Shown: positions 1 to 10,138 of the stretch, in pieces | Position numbering within the stretch: the stretch's first letter is position 1 | How the letters are laid out: each line of letters starts with the position of its first letter | Assembly (NCBI RefSeq): GCF_900110245.1 | Contig: NZ_FOCZ01000014.1 | Coordinates: forward strand, 115,387 to 179,386 | DNA from: Niastella yeongjuensis | GTDB taxonomy: Bacteria > Bacteroidota > Bacteroidia > Chitinophagales > Chitinophagaceae | Direction: 5' to 3' | DNA: 64,000 bases | Position numbers and translations under genes: made by a program | Notes under the pieces: model-generated | Seen by the model: the letters and a program-made list of their open reading frames with translations, nothing else | What the model was told of the DNA's origin: nothing | The model's database searches: none

Positions 1-289
1 GGTTGGCGGTGGAAGGGAACATCATATCGGGCGTAACCGTTCCTACTACCAGGGCATCAATTTCCAGTGGGCTTATGCCTCTTTTTTTCAGGAGTTGTTC
101 AACAGCAGGGGTAAGGAGATCTGAAGTACCTTTCTGTCCTTTCAAAATGCGTCTTTCTTCAATCCCGGTACGGGTCCGGATCCATTCGTCATTGGTATCT
201 ACTATCTTTTCTAAATCTGCATTAGTCAGCTTGTCTTCCGGAACAAAGCCACCAACAGCTGTGATGGCGGCAGTAATTTTTTGCGTCAT
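1..289 (-). CDS. fabH: 3-oxoacyl-ACP synthase III (KAS III), N-terminal part, cut by window edge
   Basis: Reading the minus strand from the ATG at 287-289 gives [20 protein letters not shown] and then a stretch containing [16 protein letters not shown], the N-terminal signature of FabH. About 96 of roughly 330 residues are inside the window; the catalytic Cys-His-Asn lie beyond the left edge. KAS III starts fatty acid synthesis in the cytoplasm by condensing acetyl-CoA (or a branched acyl-CoA) with malonyl-ACP. The gene is divergent from ruvA across a repeat-rich spacer. An open frame on the opposite strand here is only its shadow. The family call is firm; the exact substrate cannot be judged from this fragment. 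Confidence 0.9.
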   Translation of the reverse strand, partial: MTQKITAAITAVGGFVPEDKLTNADLEKIVDTNDEWIRTRTGIEERRILKGQKGTSDLLTPAVEQLLKKRGISPLEIDALVVGTVTPDMMFPSTAN

Positions 290-381
290 GCTACTTTATA
301 CAAGTTTGATATTGAATTATTTTCAGGAACAAAATCACTATCAATGAGTAAATAAGCTGGCAAAGATAGGACAAAGCAGAA

Positions 382-611
382 TACCAGTTACCGGTTGCCA
401 GTTTGCCGGTTTCAGGTTATTAGTTCTGGGTTATTGGGTTATTTGGTTATTGGGTTATTGGGTTCTGAGTTTTTAGTTCTATGATCTTAGTTCCAGGTTT
501 GCGGCCTCGCCCGCCTTTATTGCCTGCCGTCTGCCGTTTGCCGTCTGCTGCCTTTTCTCCTACTGCCTACTGCCCACTGCCTTTCTATTTCTGCCTACTG
601 CCCTCTGCCCT
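382..611 (+). repeat. Composite low-complexity repeat locus 1 (modules A-B-E-C)
   Basis: This holds most of the fabH-ruvA spacer (290-735). On the plus strand four modules follow each other: A, ACCAGTTACCGGTTGCC-like (382-416); B, degenerate tandem units of GGTTATTG (417-482); E, a GC-rich patch with GCGGCC and TCGCCCGCC (496-515); and C, degenerate 7-mers of the TACTGCC/TCTGCCG type (521-611). The same module order recurs at 10139-10349, 56169-56495 and 63438-63638. No open frame or known RNA family was recognised. Confidence 0.75.
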
Positions 612-735
612 TTCCCGGCATCATTTCTGACGCTACTATAACGTTCTCATTAAGTAAAAGTTATATAAAAACCAGGCTTATTACGAAATAGGCACATTCA
701 CTGAACTATCAACCAGAATCCGTTATTTTCGCTCT

Positions 736-1320
736 ATGATCGCATTCATAAGAGGCCAGTTTGTTTTAAAAACTCCGGCCGTTGTGCACATCGAAGCCAA
801 CGGTATAGGCTATGAGTTACACATAAGCCTGAATACCTATTCACATATCCAGTCGCTCGAAAAAGGATTGTTGTATACGCACTTGCATATTAAAGAAGAT
901 GCACATACGCTCTATGGGTTCTTCGATGTGGCTGAAAAAGAGCTGTTTCTGCAGCTGGTGAGCGTGTCGGGAGTGGGTGCAGCTACCGCCCGCATGATGC
1001 TGTCTTCCCTGAAACCTGAAGAGCTTTCAACTGCCATTGTAACGGGAAATACCAAACAGCTGGAAGCTATAAAAGGGATAGGTAAAAAATCGGCCGAACG
1101 GATCATATTGGAACTGAAGGATAAACTCAGCAAAACCAAGCCAGGCCTAAATATTTCACCTTTGGTTAACAATACGTTGGAACAGGATGCGTTAAATGCC
1201 TTAATTGCACTGGGAATAGCCCGGTCTGCAGCAGAACAGGCAGTTCAACGCGTTGTGAAAGCGGAACCTTCTCTAAGTGCAGTTGAGGAAATAATTAAGA
1301 AAGCTCTAAAAACCATATAA
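736..1320 (+). CDS. ruvA: Holliday junction DNA helicase subunit RuvA
   Basis: The 194-residue protein has the RuvA layout: an N-terminal OB fold (MIAFIRGQFVLKTPAVVHIE, then YELHISLNTYS), a central double helix-hairpin-helix region (VSGVGAATARMMLSS and IKGIGKKSAERIILELKDKL, about residues 75-125), and a C-terminal three-helix domain that binds RuvB. RuvA tetramers clamp four-way junctions and load the RuvB motor for branch migration during recombination repair. Length is normal. A promoter-like TTATTTTCGC lies 6 nt before the ATG, one base from the Bacteroidota -7 consensus. sprA begins 44 nt downstream, an order often seen in this phylum. Confidence 0.97.
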   Translation: MIAFIRGQFVLKTPAVVHIEANGIGYELHISLNTYSHIQSLEKGLLYTHLHIKEDAHTLYGFFDVAEKELFLQLVSVSGVGAATARMMLSSLKPEELSTAIVTGNTKQLEAIKGIGKKSAERIILELKDKLSKTKPGLNISPLVNNTLEQDALNALIALGIARSAAEQAVQRVVKAEPSLSAVEEIIKKALKTI

Positions 1321-1364
1321 GCCTATCGGACTGGAACTCTACCTAACTAATTCTTTAGAGAAGA

Positions 1365-4300
1365 TTGTTACGCTCATACAGAAACCGATTAACCATTGTG
1401 TTGGTGACTGCTATTGTTGGTTTGAGTTCAACAGCAAGGGCTTTCTATGCTCCTTTCCAAGATTCAAGCAGAAAGCAAACTATTGACACACTGAAGTATC
1501 CCCTGCACGACCGGCGGGGCGATAAATTTACCTTTCCTCAACGGAATTCCATGGGCCTCAGAGACCCGGCCAACATCCAGGATTCCATCATTTACGACCC
1601 TAAAACAAAACAGTACTACATCATCGAGAAGATAGGCGACTTCTATTACCGGAAGCCCACCTACCTCACCTTTGACGAGTTCATGGCCATTCAGGCGCGT
1701 AAACAGGAAACGGACTACTTTAAGAAAAGATCAGATATCCTCAACTCGCTCAACCGAAAATTGCTGAAACCCAAAATGTCGATGACGGACAACCTGTTCA
1801 ATCGCATTTTCGGGAATGGTAAAATCGAGATCAAACCCCAGGGAGAGGTGAACATCATTGCGGGCTACCAGGGCCAGAATATCAAGAACCCGGCCCTGCC
1901 GGAACGGGCCCGGCGCAGTGGAGGCTTCGATTTTGACATGAACGCCAACCTCAGCGTAGTGGGTAATATCGGCGACAAGCTCAAATTACCCATCAGCTAC
2001 AACACCCTGGCCAACTTCGACTTCGACAACCAGCTCAAACTCGACTATACCGGCAGTGACGACGAGATCATAAAGAAGATCGAGGCGGGTAATATTTCCT
2101 TCTCCTCAAAGGGAACCCTGATACCAGGCGCCCAGCAATTGTTCGGGATAAAAACCCAGCTGCAGTTCGGAAAACTGTACGTTACCGGTGTACTCGCCAA
2201 CCAGCGATCGCAAAAACAATCGCTTGGTTTACAGGGCGGGTCGGCCAATACCTATTTTGAGTTCAAGGCCAATGACTATGAGGAGAACCGCCACTTCCTG
2301 TTAGCCCAGTATTTCCGCAATAACTACAACAAAGCCATGTCGAAATTACCCATAGTAAGTTCGCAGGTACAAATAATGCGGGTGGAAGTATGGGTAACCA
2401 ACCGGAATGGTTCTACGACGGAAACAAGGGACATCGTTGGTTTGATGGACCTTGGTGAATCCAATCCTTACAAGCAAAACTTTGCGCAACCCAATAACGG
2501 ATTACCCAGTAACGATGCCAACAGCCTGTTCCGGAACATCGTAAACGATCCCACCAGCCGTAACTCATCGGCCATCACCAGCAAGTTGCAATCGATGGGG
2601 TTACAGCCGGTACAGGATTTTGAAAAAACATTTGCCCGGAAATTAAATCCCACCGACTTCTCTTTCAACCCACAGATCGGTTATATCTCGGTAAACCAGC
2701 CCCTGCAACCCGATGAGGTACTGGGTGTGGCTTACCAGTACAGCTATAATGGCCGTATTTACCAGGTGGGTGAGTTTTCACAGGATGTACCACCCGATAC
2801 CACCAATTTATCGGCTGGTTCACAAAAGGTACTGTTCCTGAAATTGTTAAAAGCTACCTCCCAACGTACCAACCTGCCGCTGTGGGACCTGATGATGAAA
2901 AACGTGTACACCCTGAAAACAAAAGACGGAAGCTATTTGTCCGGTGTACAGTCAGCAGATTTTAAACTGAACATTTTATACGAAGAACCAAGTTTAGGTC
3001 AGAAACGCTTTTTACCCGAAGGCGATAACCCCGGAACGCCGTTGATCACTCTGTTGAACCTGGACCGGTTAAACGCCCATAACGATCCCCTGCCCGATGG
3101 GGTATTCGATTACCTGGAAGGTTTTACCATCCAATCACAACAGGCACGTATCATCTTCCCTTTCCTGGAACCATTCGGGCGTGACCTGGATTCGGTAGCC
3201 TTTAGAAACAGTTCGGCAGACATAAAAGCCAAATACGAATTCCTCCCCCTGTATGATACCATCAAGGAAATAGCTAAAACCTACGCTAACCTCGACCGGT
3301 ATGTGATCAGTGGGTACGCCAAGGGATCGAGCAATTCTGAAATTTCACTGGGCGCCTTCAACGTGCCGCAGGGTTCGGTAAGTGTAACCGCCGGCGGCCA
3401 GGTGCTTGTTGAGAACGTGGATTATTCGGTAGATTATAACCTGGGTACGGTGAAGATCCTGAACCAGGGGATCCTGAATGCAGGTTTACCCGTTAATGTG
3501 CAGTTCGAGAACAATGCCGGGTATGGCGTTCAGCAACGAAACTTTATGGGGCTGCGGCTCGACTACCTGGCCAAACAAACGGCGCGGGAGCAATTATCTA
3601 TCGGCGCCTCACTGGTACGACTGGGTGAACGCCCCTTCTTTACCAAAACCAGTTACAACGAAGACCCCATTCGCAATACCATGTATGGCGTGGACTTCAA
3701 CTACATGACCCAGGCACCGCGTATTACCCGCTGGTTAGACAAACTGCCTTTCTACCATACTACTGAAATGAGTACGGTTACCGCCTATGGTGAAGCAGCT
3801 TACCTGCAACCAGGCCACCCGCCGCAAATTGGTAAGGGTAGCGAAAGCCAGGTGTTCATCGATGACTTTGAAGGGGCACGTAATGCGATCGATCTGCGCT
3901 TCCCGCTGGTAAGTTGGGGCCTGGCCAGTACGCCCGCCGGCAACGGCCTGTTCCCTGAAGCATCCATGCGCGATACCCTGCAATATGGTTACAACCGTTC
4001 CAAACTGGCCTGGTATAACATCGAGCCGGTATTGCAGGACAAAACAAGCCCCGATAACCCAATCAATAAGACGCTGCTGAACGATCCCCGCGTTCGTTCT
4101 GTGAGTGTACAGGAGCTTTATCCGCAAAAACAAAACATCGACCTGGGCCAGGGAAGCCTGGTAACTTTCGATATGGCCTACTACCCTACCGAAAGAGGTC
4201 CTTATAACTTCGATGCCCGCCCCGGCAGCATTGATCCCAGCGGCCGTTTACTGAATCCCAGAAGTCGTTGGGGTGGTATTATGCGTGGGCTTGACCAGGT

Positions 4301-7300
4301 TGACTTTGAAACCGGCAACGTAGAGTTCATTGAGTTCTGGTTACAGGACCCTTACATACTGAATCCCGGCAGCTCAGGTGGTGAATTGTATTTCAACCTG
4401 GGTAATATTTCGGAAGACGTTTTAAAAGATGGCAAGCGCTTTTTTGAAAACGGGATAAGCGGTGCTGTTACCACCGCCCGGGAAGATACAGCTACCCGCT
4501 GGGGTAAAGTGCCAGCCAACCCTATACAGGTAACGCAGGCTTTCAGTAATGACCCCGGTGACCGCCCGTTGCAGGATGCCGGTTTTGATGGTTTGGTTGA
4601 CGACGCAGAGCAGGTAAAATTCCAGGGCTACTTAAATCAGCTGCAGGCCATTGGCGGCGGTGCTTACCAGGGTGCCCTGAATGACCCTTCAAGCGATGAC
4701 TACATTAACTACCGTAATTCGCAATTCTCCTCGAACGATGGTATCCTTATTCGTTATAAAAACATCAACAACCCGCAGGGCAACTCACCCGTTGCCAACA
4801 GCGGCGATAAATTTGTAAGCGCCTTTACACTGTATCCGGATCAGGAAGAATTCAACCGCGACAACACACTGAACGAACTGGAAGAATACTTCCAGTATAA
4901 GGTGGAGCTGAAACCAGGTGATCTGCATGTTGGTGCTAACTACATTACCGATAGCGTACACATGAATGCAACCAGCAGCCACGGAGCTGAAAACTGGTAC
5001 CTGTTCCGTATCCCCATCAAAGAATTTCAGGCAAAGGTTGGTAACATCCCCGACTTCAAATCAATCCGTTTCATAAGGATGTACCTCACCGGTTTTGAAG
5101 ATTCAGTGGTGTTGCGTTTTGGTAAACTGGAACTGGTACGTAACCAATGGCGTCAGTTCAACTACCTGCTTGATACTTCGAGCCAGTATGTACCCATTCC
5201 CGGCAATACCCCTACTACGGTAAAACAACTGGCCGTGAATGTGGAAGAAAATGCTTCCAGGTACCCTGTTAACTATAAAACGCCCCCCGGCGTGGTTCGT
5301 CAGCAACAATTAAGCAACAACAACGTGAACCTGTTGCAGAACGAGCAATCACTGAGCTTACAGGTTTGTAACCTGAACAAGGGCGATGCAAGAGGTGTTT
5401 TCAAAACCATTAGCCTCGACCTTCGCCAATACAAACAGTTACAGATGTACGTACACGCCGAGTCGGTTAAAAGCGCCGGCGACATTAAAAACGGAGAGCT
5501 GTACGCCATTATCCGGTTGGGTAACGACCTCATCAGTAACTTCTATGAAATAAAGGTGCCCCTGAATATAACGCCCTGGGGAACTACCGATGATGATCTG
5601 ATCTGGCCGGCAGCCAATAATCTCGATCTGGCGCTCGACAGACTGACCGCCTTAAAAGTTTCCCGTAACAACAGTGGCAACACTTATAAATACTACCAGG
5701 AAACTGATGCCGATGGCAAACAGTTTGCGATCCTGGGTAACCCCAACCTGGGTGAGGTACAGTCCTTTTTCATTGGGGTACAAAACCCCAATCGCCAGGA
5801 TGCCTGTACCGAAGTCTGGTTCAATGAGCTGCGGTTATCAGGATTAGATGAACATGGCGCGTGGGCTGCCACCGGCCGCTTAGACATTAAACTCGCCGAC
5901 CTGGGTACGATTTACATAGCAGGTAGCGCCAGAACTGCAGGCTGGGGAACACTGGAACAACGGGTGAACGAACGTTCCCGCGAAGCCTATACTCAGTTAG
6001 ACGTTGCCACCAACCTGGAGCTCGGTAAACTGTTGCCGGCTAAAGCAGGCATCTCTATTCCCGTGTATGCCAGCTATCAGAAAACAGTGACCACGCCTGA
6101 GTACGATCCATATGACCTGGATATAAAACTGAAAGACAAACTCAATGCTGCATCGGCCGCGCAAAAAGATTCCATCCGTAGAGATGCCATCGATGTAAAA
6201 ACCATTAAAACGGTCAACTTCACCAATGTGAAGAAGAACAATACCAATGGTAAAAAACCACAGATCTGGAGCATCGAGAACTTCGACGTGAGCTATTCTT
6301 ATTACAAAGAAGAACAGCACAACCCGCTTATTGAAAGCAATGCGATAACCCGGCACCGGGCGGGATTGGGTTATAACTATACTTCTACCCCCAAATACTG
6401 GGAGCCGGTAAAAGGTATGATCAAAACAAAATCGCCCTGGGTAGCAGCCGTAAAAGACTTTAACATAAACCCGCTGCCTACCCTGCTTGGATTCAGGGCC
6501 GATGTGAACCGCCAGATGGGCATCTATCGCCCCCGCGCTGTTGGTACCCCCAAGAACCTGATACCAGAAACCTACGACAAGTACTTCACCTTTGACCGTA
6601 CTTATAATTTGCGCTGGGACTTTACCCGTTCACTGAACCTCGACTTTACCGCGCTGAACCGCGCCTGGGTTGATGAAGACAGCGGACGTTTGGATGAAGC
6701 GGAGAAAAAACGCATGTGGAATAACTTCTGGAAAGGCGGCCGTACCATTGAATACAACCACAAAGCAACGGTATCGTATACCTTCCCTACCAGCAAACTG
6801 CCATTCCTTGACTGGACCAACCTGCGTGCCGGTTACACGGCCACTTACGATTGGCTGGCCGCGTCGTTGCTGGCCCGCGAACTGGGTAATACGCTTTCGA
6901 ACACCCAAAGCAAAAACCTGACGTTCGAAATGGACTTTACCAGGTTGTACGCCAAATCGAGGTTATTGCGGGCCTTTGATGAAGATGCGCCGCCGGCACC
7001 ACCACCACCACCGGGTATAGGCAAAAAAACCGATTCGACCGCTAAAAAGAAACGGGATAAGAACGAGCCATTGGAGTTAAGCGGCTTCGCCAAGGTTGGT
7101 GGCCGCCTGCTCACCATGATAAAACGGGCGAATATTCAATATTCAGAAAACGCTACCTCTTCCATTTATGGTTATACCGATAGCACCCACGTGCTGGGAA
7201 TGAACTTTAAATCGATGGCGCCGGGGCTTGGATTCATTTTCGGTAAACAGCCCGATACCAACTTCGTGAACATGATGGCGCAAAAAGGCTGGCTAACCGC

Positions 7301-8498
7301 CGATTCGAATTTCAACTATCAGAACCGGCAGGACTACCAACAGAAACTGACCATAACGGCCACGCTTATTCCGGTTCGGGATTTAACTATTGACCTTACG
7401 GTAGATAAAACATTTGGTAAAATGTACAGTGAGCTGTACAAAGACACTACGGGTACCGGCAACAGCTTTGCCCGGTTGAACCCCTACACCTCCGGTAGCT
7501 TTAGCGTAACCTATGTTGCATTAAAGACCATGTTCACCCCGGTTAAACCAAATGAAGTAACCAGTACCTTCCTGAAGTTCCAGGATTACCGCCTGGCACT
7601 GTCGAAAAGGCTGGCTGAACAAAACCCTTATTCAAATAAAACCCAGACTGCCGATGGCTATTACGCTGGTTATGGCCGTTATGCACAGGATGTATTGATA
7701 CCTTCATTCCTTGCAGCCTATACCGGCACATCGCCCAATAATGTGCCGCTGATCAAACAGGATAATCCAAATATTAAGTCGAACCCGTTCTCGGGCATTA
7801 TACCCAGACCCAACTGGCGGCTTACTTATAACGGATTAACAAGGATCCCCGGAATGGAAAAGGTGTTTACCAACTTTACTATTACCCATGGTTATACTGG
7901 TATTCTGAGTATGAACAGCTTTACCTCGGCCCTGTTCTACCAGGACTCCCTGCGCCTGGCCTATCCTTCATTTATCGATACGCTTACCGGAAACTATGTG
8001 CCTTACTTCCTGGTACCAAACATTTCTATCAGCGAGCAGTTTGTACCATTGATAGATGTGGATATGCAGTTCACCAATCAACTCACGGCCCGGTTTGAAT
8101 ATAAAAAATCAAGAACGGTAAGTTTGAGTTTGATCGATTTCCAGCTGAGCGAATCCCGTTCAACCGAGTTTACCATAGGTGCAGGATATAGAAAGCGGGG
8201 CGCTTTCTCCTGGATCAAGTTCAAAGGCAAACCGCTGCAGAACGACGCCAGCTTCAGACTGGACGTTGGTTTACGCGACGACATCACCGCCAACAGCCGG
8301 TTAGACCAGGATCAGGCATTGCCAACCAACGGACAAAAAGTGATCACCATTAACCCAACGATAGATTATGTGATCAGTAACCGGGTTAATATAAAACTAT
8401 ACTTTGAACAACGCAGGGTTGAACCGAAGATCTCTACCTCGCCGCCCATTACCACTACAAGGGCCGGCTTACAGTTAAGGATCTCGTTAGCGCAGTAA
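1365..8498 (+). CDS. sprA: Cell surface protein SprA, type IX secretion outer-membrane translocon
   Basis: This 2,377-residue protein is the right size for SprA, the giant outer-membrane beta-barrel that forms the exit channel of the type IX secretion system and is needed for gliding motility. It has a signal peptide (MLRSYRNRLTIVLVTAIVGL, cleavage near residue 26), the family hallmark FIDDFEGARNAIDLRFP at about residue 830, and alternating beta-strand sequence to the end (final residues LQLRISLAQ). A proline run (PPAPPPPPG) and lysine-rich linker occur near residue 1876. The start is TTG at 1365; an in-frame TAG at 1356-1358 excludes any earlier start. It is probably co-transcribed with ruvA and is followed by a strong terminator. 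Confidence 0.95.
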   Translation: MLRSYRNRLTIVLVTAIVGLSSTARAFYAPFQDSSRKQTIDTLKYPLHDRRGDKFTFPQRNSMGLRDPANIQDSIIYDPKTKQYYIIEKIGDFYYRKPTYLTFDEFMAIQARKQETDYFKKRSDILNSLNRKLLKPKMSMTDNLFNRIFGNGKIEIKPQGEVNIIAGYQGQNIKNPALPERARRSGGFDFDMNANLSVVGNIGDKLKLPISYNTLANFDFDNQLKLDYTGSDDEIIKKIEAGNISFSSKGTLIPGAQQLFGIKTQLQFGKLYVTGVLANQRSQKQSLGLQGGSANTYFEFKANDYEENRHFLLAQYFRNNYNKAMSKLPIVSSQVQIMRVEVWVTNRNGSTTETRDIVGLMDLGESNPYKQNFAQPNNGLPSNDANSLFRNIVNDPTSRNSSAITSKLQSMGLQPVQDFEKTFARKLNPTDFSFNPQIGYISVNQPLQPDEVLGVAYQYSYNGRIYQVGEFSQDVPPDTTNLSAGSQKVLFLKLLKATSQRTNLPLWDLMMKNVYTLKTKDGSYLSGVQSADFKLNILYEEPSLGQKRFLPEGDNPGTPLITLLNLDRLNAHNDPLPDGVFDYLEGFTIQSQQARIIFPFLEPFGRDLDSVAFRNSSADIKAKYEFLPLYDTIKEIAKTYANLDRYVISGYAKGSSNSEISLGAFNVPQGSVSVTAGGQVLVENVDYSVDYNLGTVKILNQGILNAGLPVNVQFENNAGYGVQQRNFMGLRLDYLAKQTAREQLSIGASLVRLGERPFFTKTSYNEDPIRNTMYGVDFNYMTQAPRITRWLDKLPFYHTTEMSTVTAYGEAAYLQPGHPPQIGKGSESQVFIDDFEGARNAIDLRFPLVSWGLASTPAGNGLFPEASMRDTLQYGYNRSKLAWYNIEPVLQDKTSPDNPINKTLLNDPRVRSVSVQELYPQKQNIDLGQGSLVTFDMAYYPTERGPYNFDARPGSIDPSGRLLNPRSRWGGIMRGLDQVDFETGNVEFIEFWLQDPYILNPGSSGGELYFNLGNISEDVLKDGKRFFENGISGAVTTAREDTATRWGKVPANPIQVTQAFSNDPGDRPLQDAGFDGLVDDAEQVKFQGYLNQLQAIGGGAYQGALNDPSSDDYINYRNSQFSSNDGILIRYKNINNPQGNSPVANSGDKFVSAFTLYPDQEEFNRDNTLNELEEYFQYKVELKPGDLHVGANYITDSVHMNATSSHGAENWYLFRIPIKEFQAKVGNIPDFKSIRFIRMYLTGFEDSVVLRFGKLELVRNQWRQFNYLLDTSSQYVPIPGNTPTTVKQLAVNVEENASRYPVNYKTPPGVVRQQQLSNNNVNLLQNEQSLSLQVCNLNKGDARGVFKTISLDLRQYKQLQMYVHAESVKSAGDIKNGELYAIIRLGNDLISNFYEIKVPLNITPWGTTDDDLIWPAANNLDLALDRLTALKVSRNNSGNTYKYYQETDADGKQFAILGNPNLGEVQSFFIGVQNPNRQDACTEVWFNELRLSGLDEHGAWAATGRLDIKLADLGTIYIAGSARTAGWGTLEQRVNERSREAYTQLDVATNLELGKLLPAKAGISIPVYASYQKTVTTPEYDPYDLDIKLKDKLNAASAAQKDSIRRDAIDVKTIKTVNFTNVKKNNTNGKKPQIWSIENFDVSYSYYKEEQHNPLIESNAITRHRAGLGYNYTSTPKYWEPVKGMIKTKSPWVAAVKDFNINPLPTLLGFRADVNRQMGIYRPRAVGTPKNLIPETYDKYFTFDRTYNLRWDFTRSLNLDFTALNRAWVDEDSGRLDEAEKKRMWNNFWKGGRTIEYNHKATVSYTFPTSKLPFLDWTNLRAGYTATYDWLAASLLARELGNTLSNTQSKNLTFEMDFTRLYAKSRLLRAFDEDAPPAPPPPPGIGKKTDSTAKKKRDKNEPLELSGFAKVGGRLLTMIKRANIQYSENATSSIYGYTDSTHVLGMNFKSMAPGLGFIFGKQPDTNFVNMMAQKGWLTADSNFNYQNRQDYQQKLTITATLIPVRDLTIDLTVDKTFGKMYSELYKDTTGTGNSFARLNPYTSGSFSVTYVALKTMFTPVKPNEVTSTFLKFQDYRLALSKRLAEQNPYSNKTQTADGYYAGYGRYAQDVLIPSFLAAYTGTSPNNVPLIKQDNPNIKSNPFSGIIPRPNWRLTYNGLTRIPGMEKVFTNFTITHGYTGILSMNSFTSALFYQDSLRLAYPSFIDTLTGNYVPYFLVPNISISEQFVPLIDVDMQFTNQLTARFEYKKSRTVSLSLIDFQLSESRSTEFTIGAGYRKRGAFSWIKFKGKPLQNDASFRLDVGLRDDITANSRLDQDQALPTNGQKVITINPTIDYVISNRVNIKLYFEQRRVEPKISTSPPITTTRAGLQLRISLAQ

Positions 8499-8514
8499 GA
8501 AATACAAATGAAGA

Positions 8515-8543
8515 AGCCTCCGGGAAACCGGGGGCTTTTTTTA
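8515..8543 (+). terminator. Rho-independent terminator of sprA
   Basis: A GC-rich hairpin (GCCTCCGG with loop AAA-type and CCGGGGGC) is followed by seven T residues. It lies 17 nt after the sprA stop codon. Confidence 0.85.
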
Positions 8544-8590
8544 TAGGCAAACCACAAACAAATGGAGGGAAGAAGGATGGCCGTCTGCCA

Positions 8591-8629
8591 AAAAAAAGTG
8601 CCCCGGCGAAATCGCCGGGGCACTTTTTT
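8591..8629 (-). terminator. Terminator of the 8648-9142 gene, usable in both directions
   Basis: A perfect stem (AGTGCCCCGGCGA / TCGCCGGGGCACT) has an A-run on one side and a T-run on the other, so it works on both strands. It separates convergent sprA and the small exported-protein gene. Confidence 0.85.
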
Positions 8630-8647
8630 ATTACTTAATCCTATTAT

Positions 8648-9142
8648 TTACTTTCTGGCTGTTGGTTCCGGTTTTTTCATCAGCATTACATAACCGCAGA
8701 GATTCTTTTTCTTTTTATTAACCTGTACCGGTTTTATCATGTGGTACTCACTAGCCTGCGGCGTATAAGTATAACTGATAATGTTACCATCCACATCGCC
8801 CCACTGGTTTCTTTTATAGACAACCTGGCGTTCACTAAAGTCGTACATCCGTACTTCGTATAACTTTGAGGTTGGGTCGCCAATGAAAAAAAACTGGTAA
8901 ATAGTACCGCCCGTCATTGGTAAAACTACGGGCATCTCATACTCGCTTTCCATTTGAATGGAGGCTTCGCGTAATAGTACATATCCCTGTTCAGTGCAGG
9001 CTTTTTTTATGCTGTCAACAGCATGTTGATAGGGGTTACCTTCACAACTTTGAAGCTTTATCACATCACCCTGGGCTCGTAATGTGGGGGAAAACAGAAT
9101 GCAAAAACATGCAATAAAGCATGCGCATAGGGGCTTGCACAT
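8648..9142 (-). CDS. Uncharacterised small exported protein
   Basis: I do not recognise a family. The 164-residue product begins with a clear, cysteine-rich signal peptide (MCKPLCACFIACFCILFSPT, then LRAQ as a likely signal peptidase I site), so it should act in the periplasm or outside the cell. The mature part is mixed alpha/beta, rich in Tyr and Met, with a basic patch NKKKKN near the C terminus; two Cys remain in the mature part (SCEGNPY and NLCGYV) and might pair. It stands alone between convergent sprA and the upstream SDR gene (202-nt gap), with its own terminator. No function is proposed. Confidence 0.7.
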   Translation of the reverse strand: MCKPLCACFIACFCILFSPTLRAQGDVIKLQSCEGNPYQHAVDSIKKACTEQGYVLLREASIQMESEYEMPVVLPMTGGTIYQFFFIGDPTSKLYEVRMYDFSERQVVYKRNQWGDVDGNIISYTYTPQASEYHMIKPVQVNKKKKNLCGYVMLMKKPEPTARK

Positions 9143-9344
9143 AAGTTAATGGTTTTTTATGCAGGATTTTGGAAATGTGTCGCAGTATAAAACTACACAA
9201 ATTGCCGGCTCCTGCAAGTAGTTTTGCTAAGAATTAATATATTCTAAATGAACTATGTATTCAGAAACCATTAAATACCCATTATGGACTAACGGTTTCT
9301 AAAGGAAAACTACTAATCAGGAGAAAGTATTTCAGCACGGAAGA

Positions 9345-10097
9345 TTACCGCTGCAGGTAAAATGAATTTGCCTGGGCCGTACAGGTTAGCACCAGGTCGT
9401 TAATACACACATGCAGCGGCAGCGTGGTGGTATAATATACAACGTCAGCGACATCGGCGGCGGTCAGCGGCTGGTAACCTTCATACATTTTATCAGCAGC
9501 TTCTGCGTTGCCTTTGAAACGTACCATTGAAAATTCTGTTTCTGCAGCGCCGGGATGGATACCGGTAACTTTTATTTTATGTCTTAGCAGATCAATCCGC
9601 ATCGACTGCGAAAGTGCATCGAGCGCATATTTTGAAGCGCAATATCCATTTCCCCGTTCATACACTTCTTTCCCTGCAATGGATCCCATGTTAATAATAT
9701 GGCCTTGTTTTCTTGCTATCATTCCGGGCAATACGGCCTTTGTTACATACATCACGCCTTTCACGTTGGTATCGAGCATGATCTCCCAGTCTTCCGTATC
9801 AGCATCTTCAAAATAGTCACGTCCCAATGCTAATCCTGCATTATTAACGAGAACATCAATTGTAACAAACTCTTGCGGCAATTGTTTAATGGCGGTAAAA
9901 ACAGCTTCCCGGTCGCGTACATCAAATTCGAGGGAGTGAACCGGCACCTTATAAGTAGCCGCCAATTGCTTTTCCAGTTCATTAAGCCGGTCGGCCCGGC
10001 GGCCGGTGATAATTATCCTGTATTGGTTGGCAGCGAATTTTTCAGCCATTGCTTTTCCAAAGCCCGATGTAGCGCCTGTTATTAGTACTGTTTTCAT
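9345..10097 (-). CDS. Short-chain dehydrogenase/reductase (SDR), YdfG/serine-3-dehydrogenase-like
   Basis: A classical SDR of about 250 residues: the Rossmann nucleotide-binding motif is TGATSGFG near the N terminus, an Arg pair (TGRRADRL) follows beta-2 and suggests NADP(H), then comes NNAG, and the catalytic Ser and YCASK (Tyr-x-x-x-Lys) motif sits about residue 150. The sequence resembles the YdfG group (NAD(P)-dependent oxidation of 3-hydroxy acids such as L-allo-threonine or serine), but substrate cannot be fixed from sequence. The ATG at 10095-10097 is preferred because MKTVLITGATSG is the normal SDR beginning; the frame is open nine codons further upstream. A repeat locus separates it from the upstream CHU_C gene. 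Confidence 0.9.
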   Translation of the reverse strand: MKTVLITGATSGFGKAMAEKFAANQYRIIITGRRADRLNELEKQLAATYKVPVHSLEFDVRDREAVFTAIKQLPQEFVTIDVLVNNAGLALGRDYFEDADTEDWEIMLDTNVKGVMYVTKAVLPGMIARKQGHIINMGSIAGKEVYERGNGYCASKYALDALSQSMRIDLLRHKIKVTGIHPGAAETEFSMVRFKGNAEAADKMYEGYQPLTAADVADVVYYTTTLPLHVCINDLVLTCTAQANSFYLQR

Positions 10098-10138
10098 TAG
10101 AAGAAAGCGGTTATTTAAAAACACGAAGCTAAATAAAG

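Noticed and set aside
3..347. Open frame on the plus strand at the left edge
   Set aside because: It is antisense to a clear fabH N-terminal sequence on the minus strand and has no family features.
9219..9226. Plus-strand TAGTTTTG promoter match between two minus-strand genes
   Set aside because: The nearest TTG is only 14 nt upstream and no plus-strand gene follows; a single 6-base consensus is expected by chance in AT-rich DNA.
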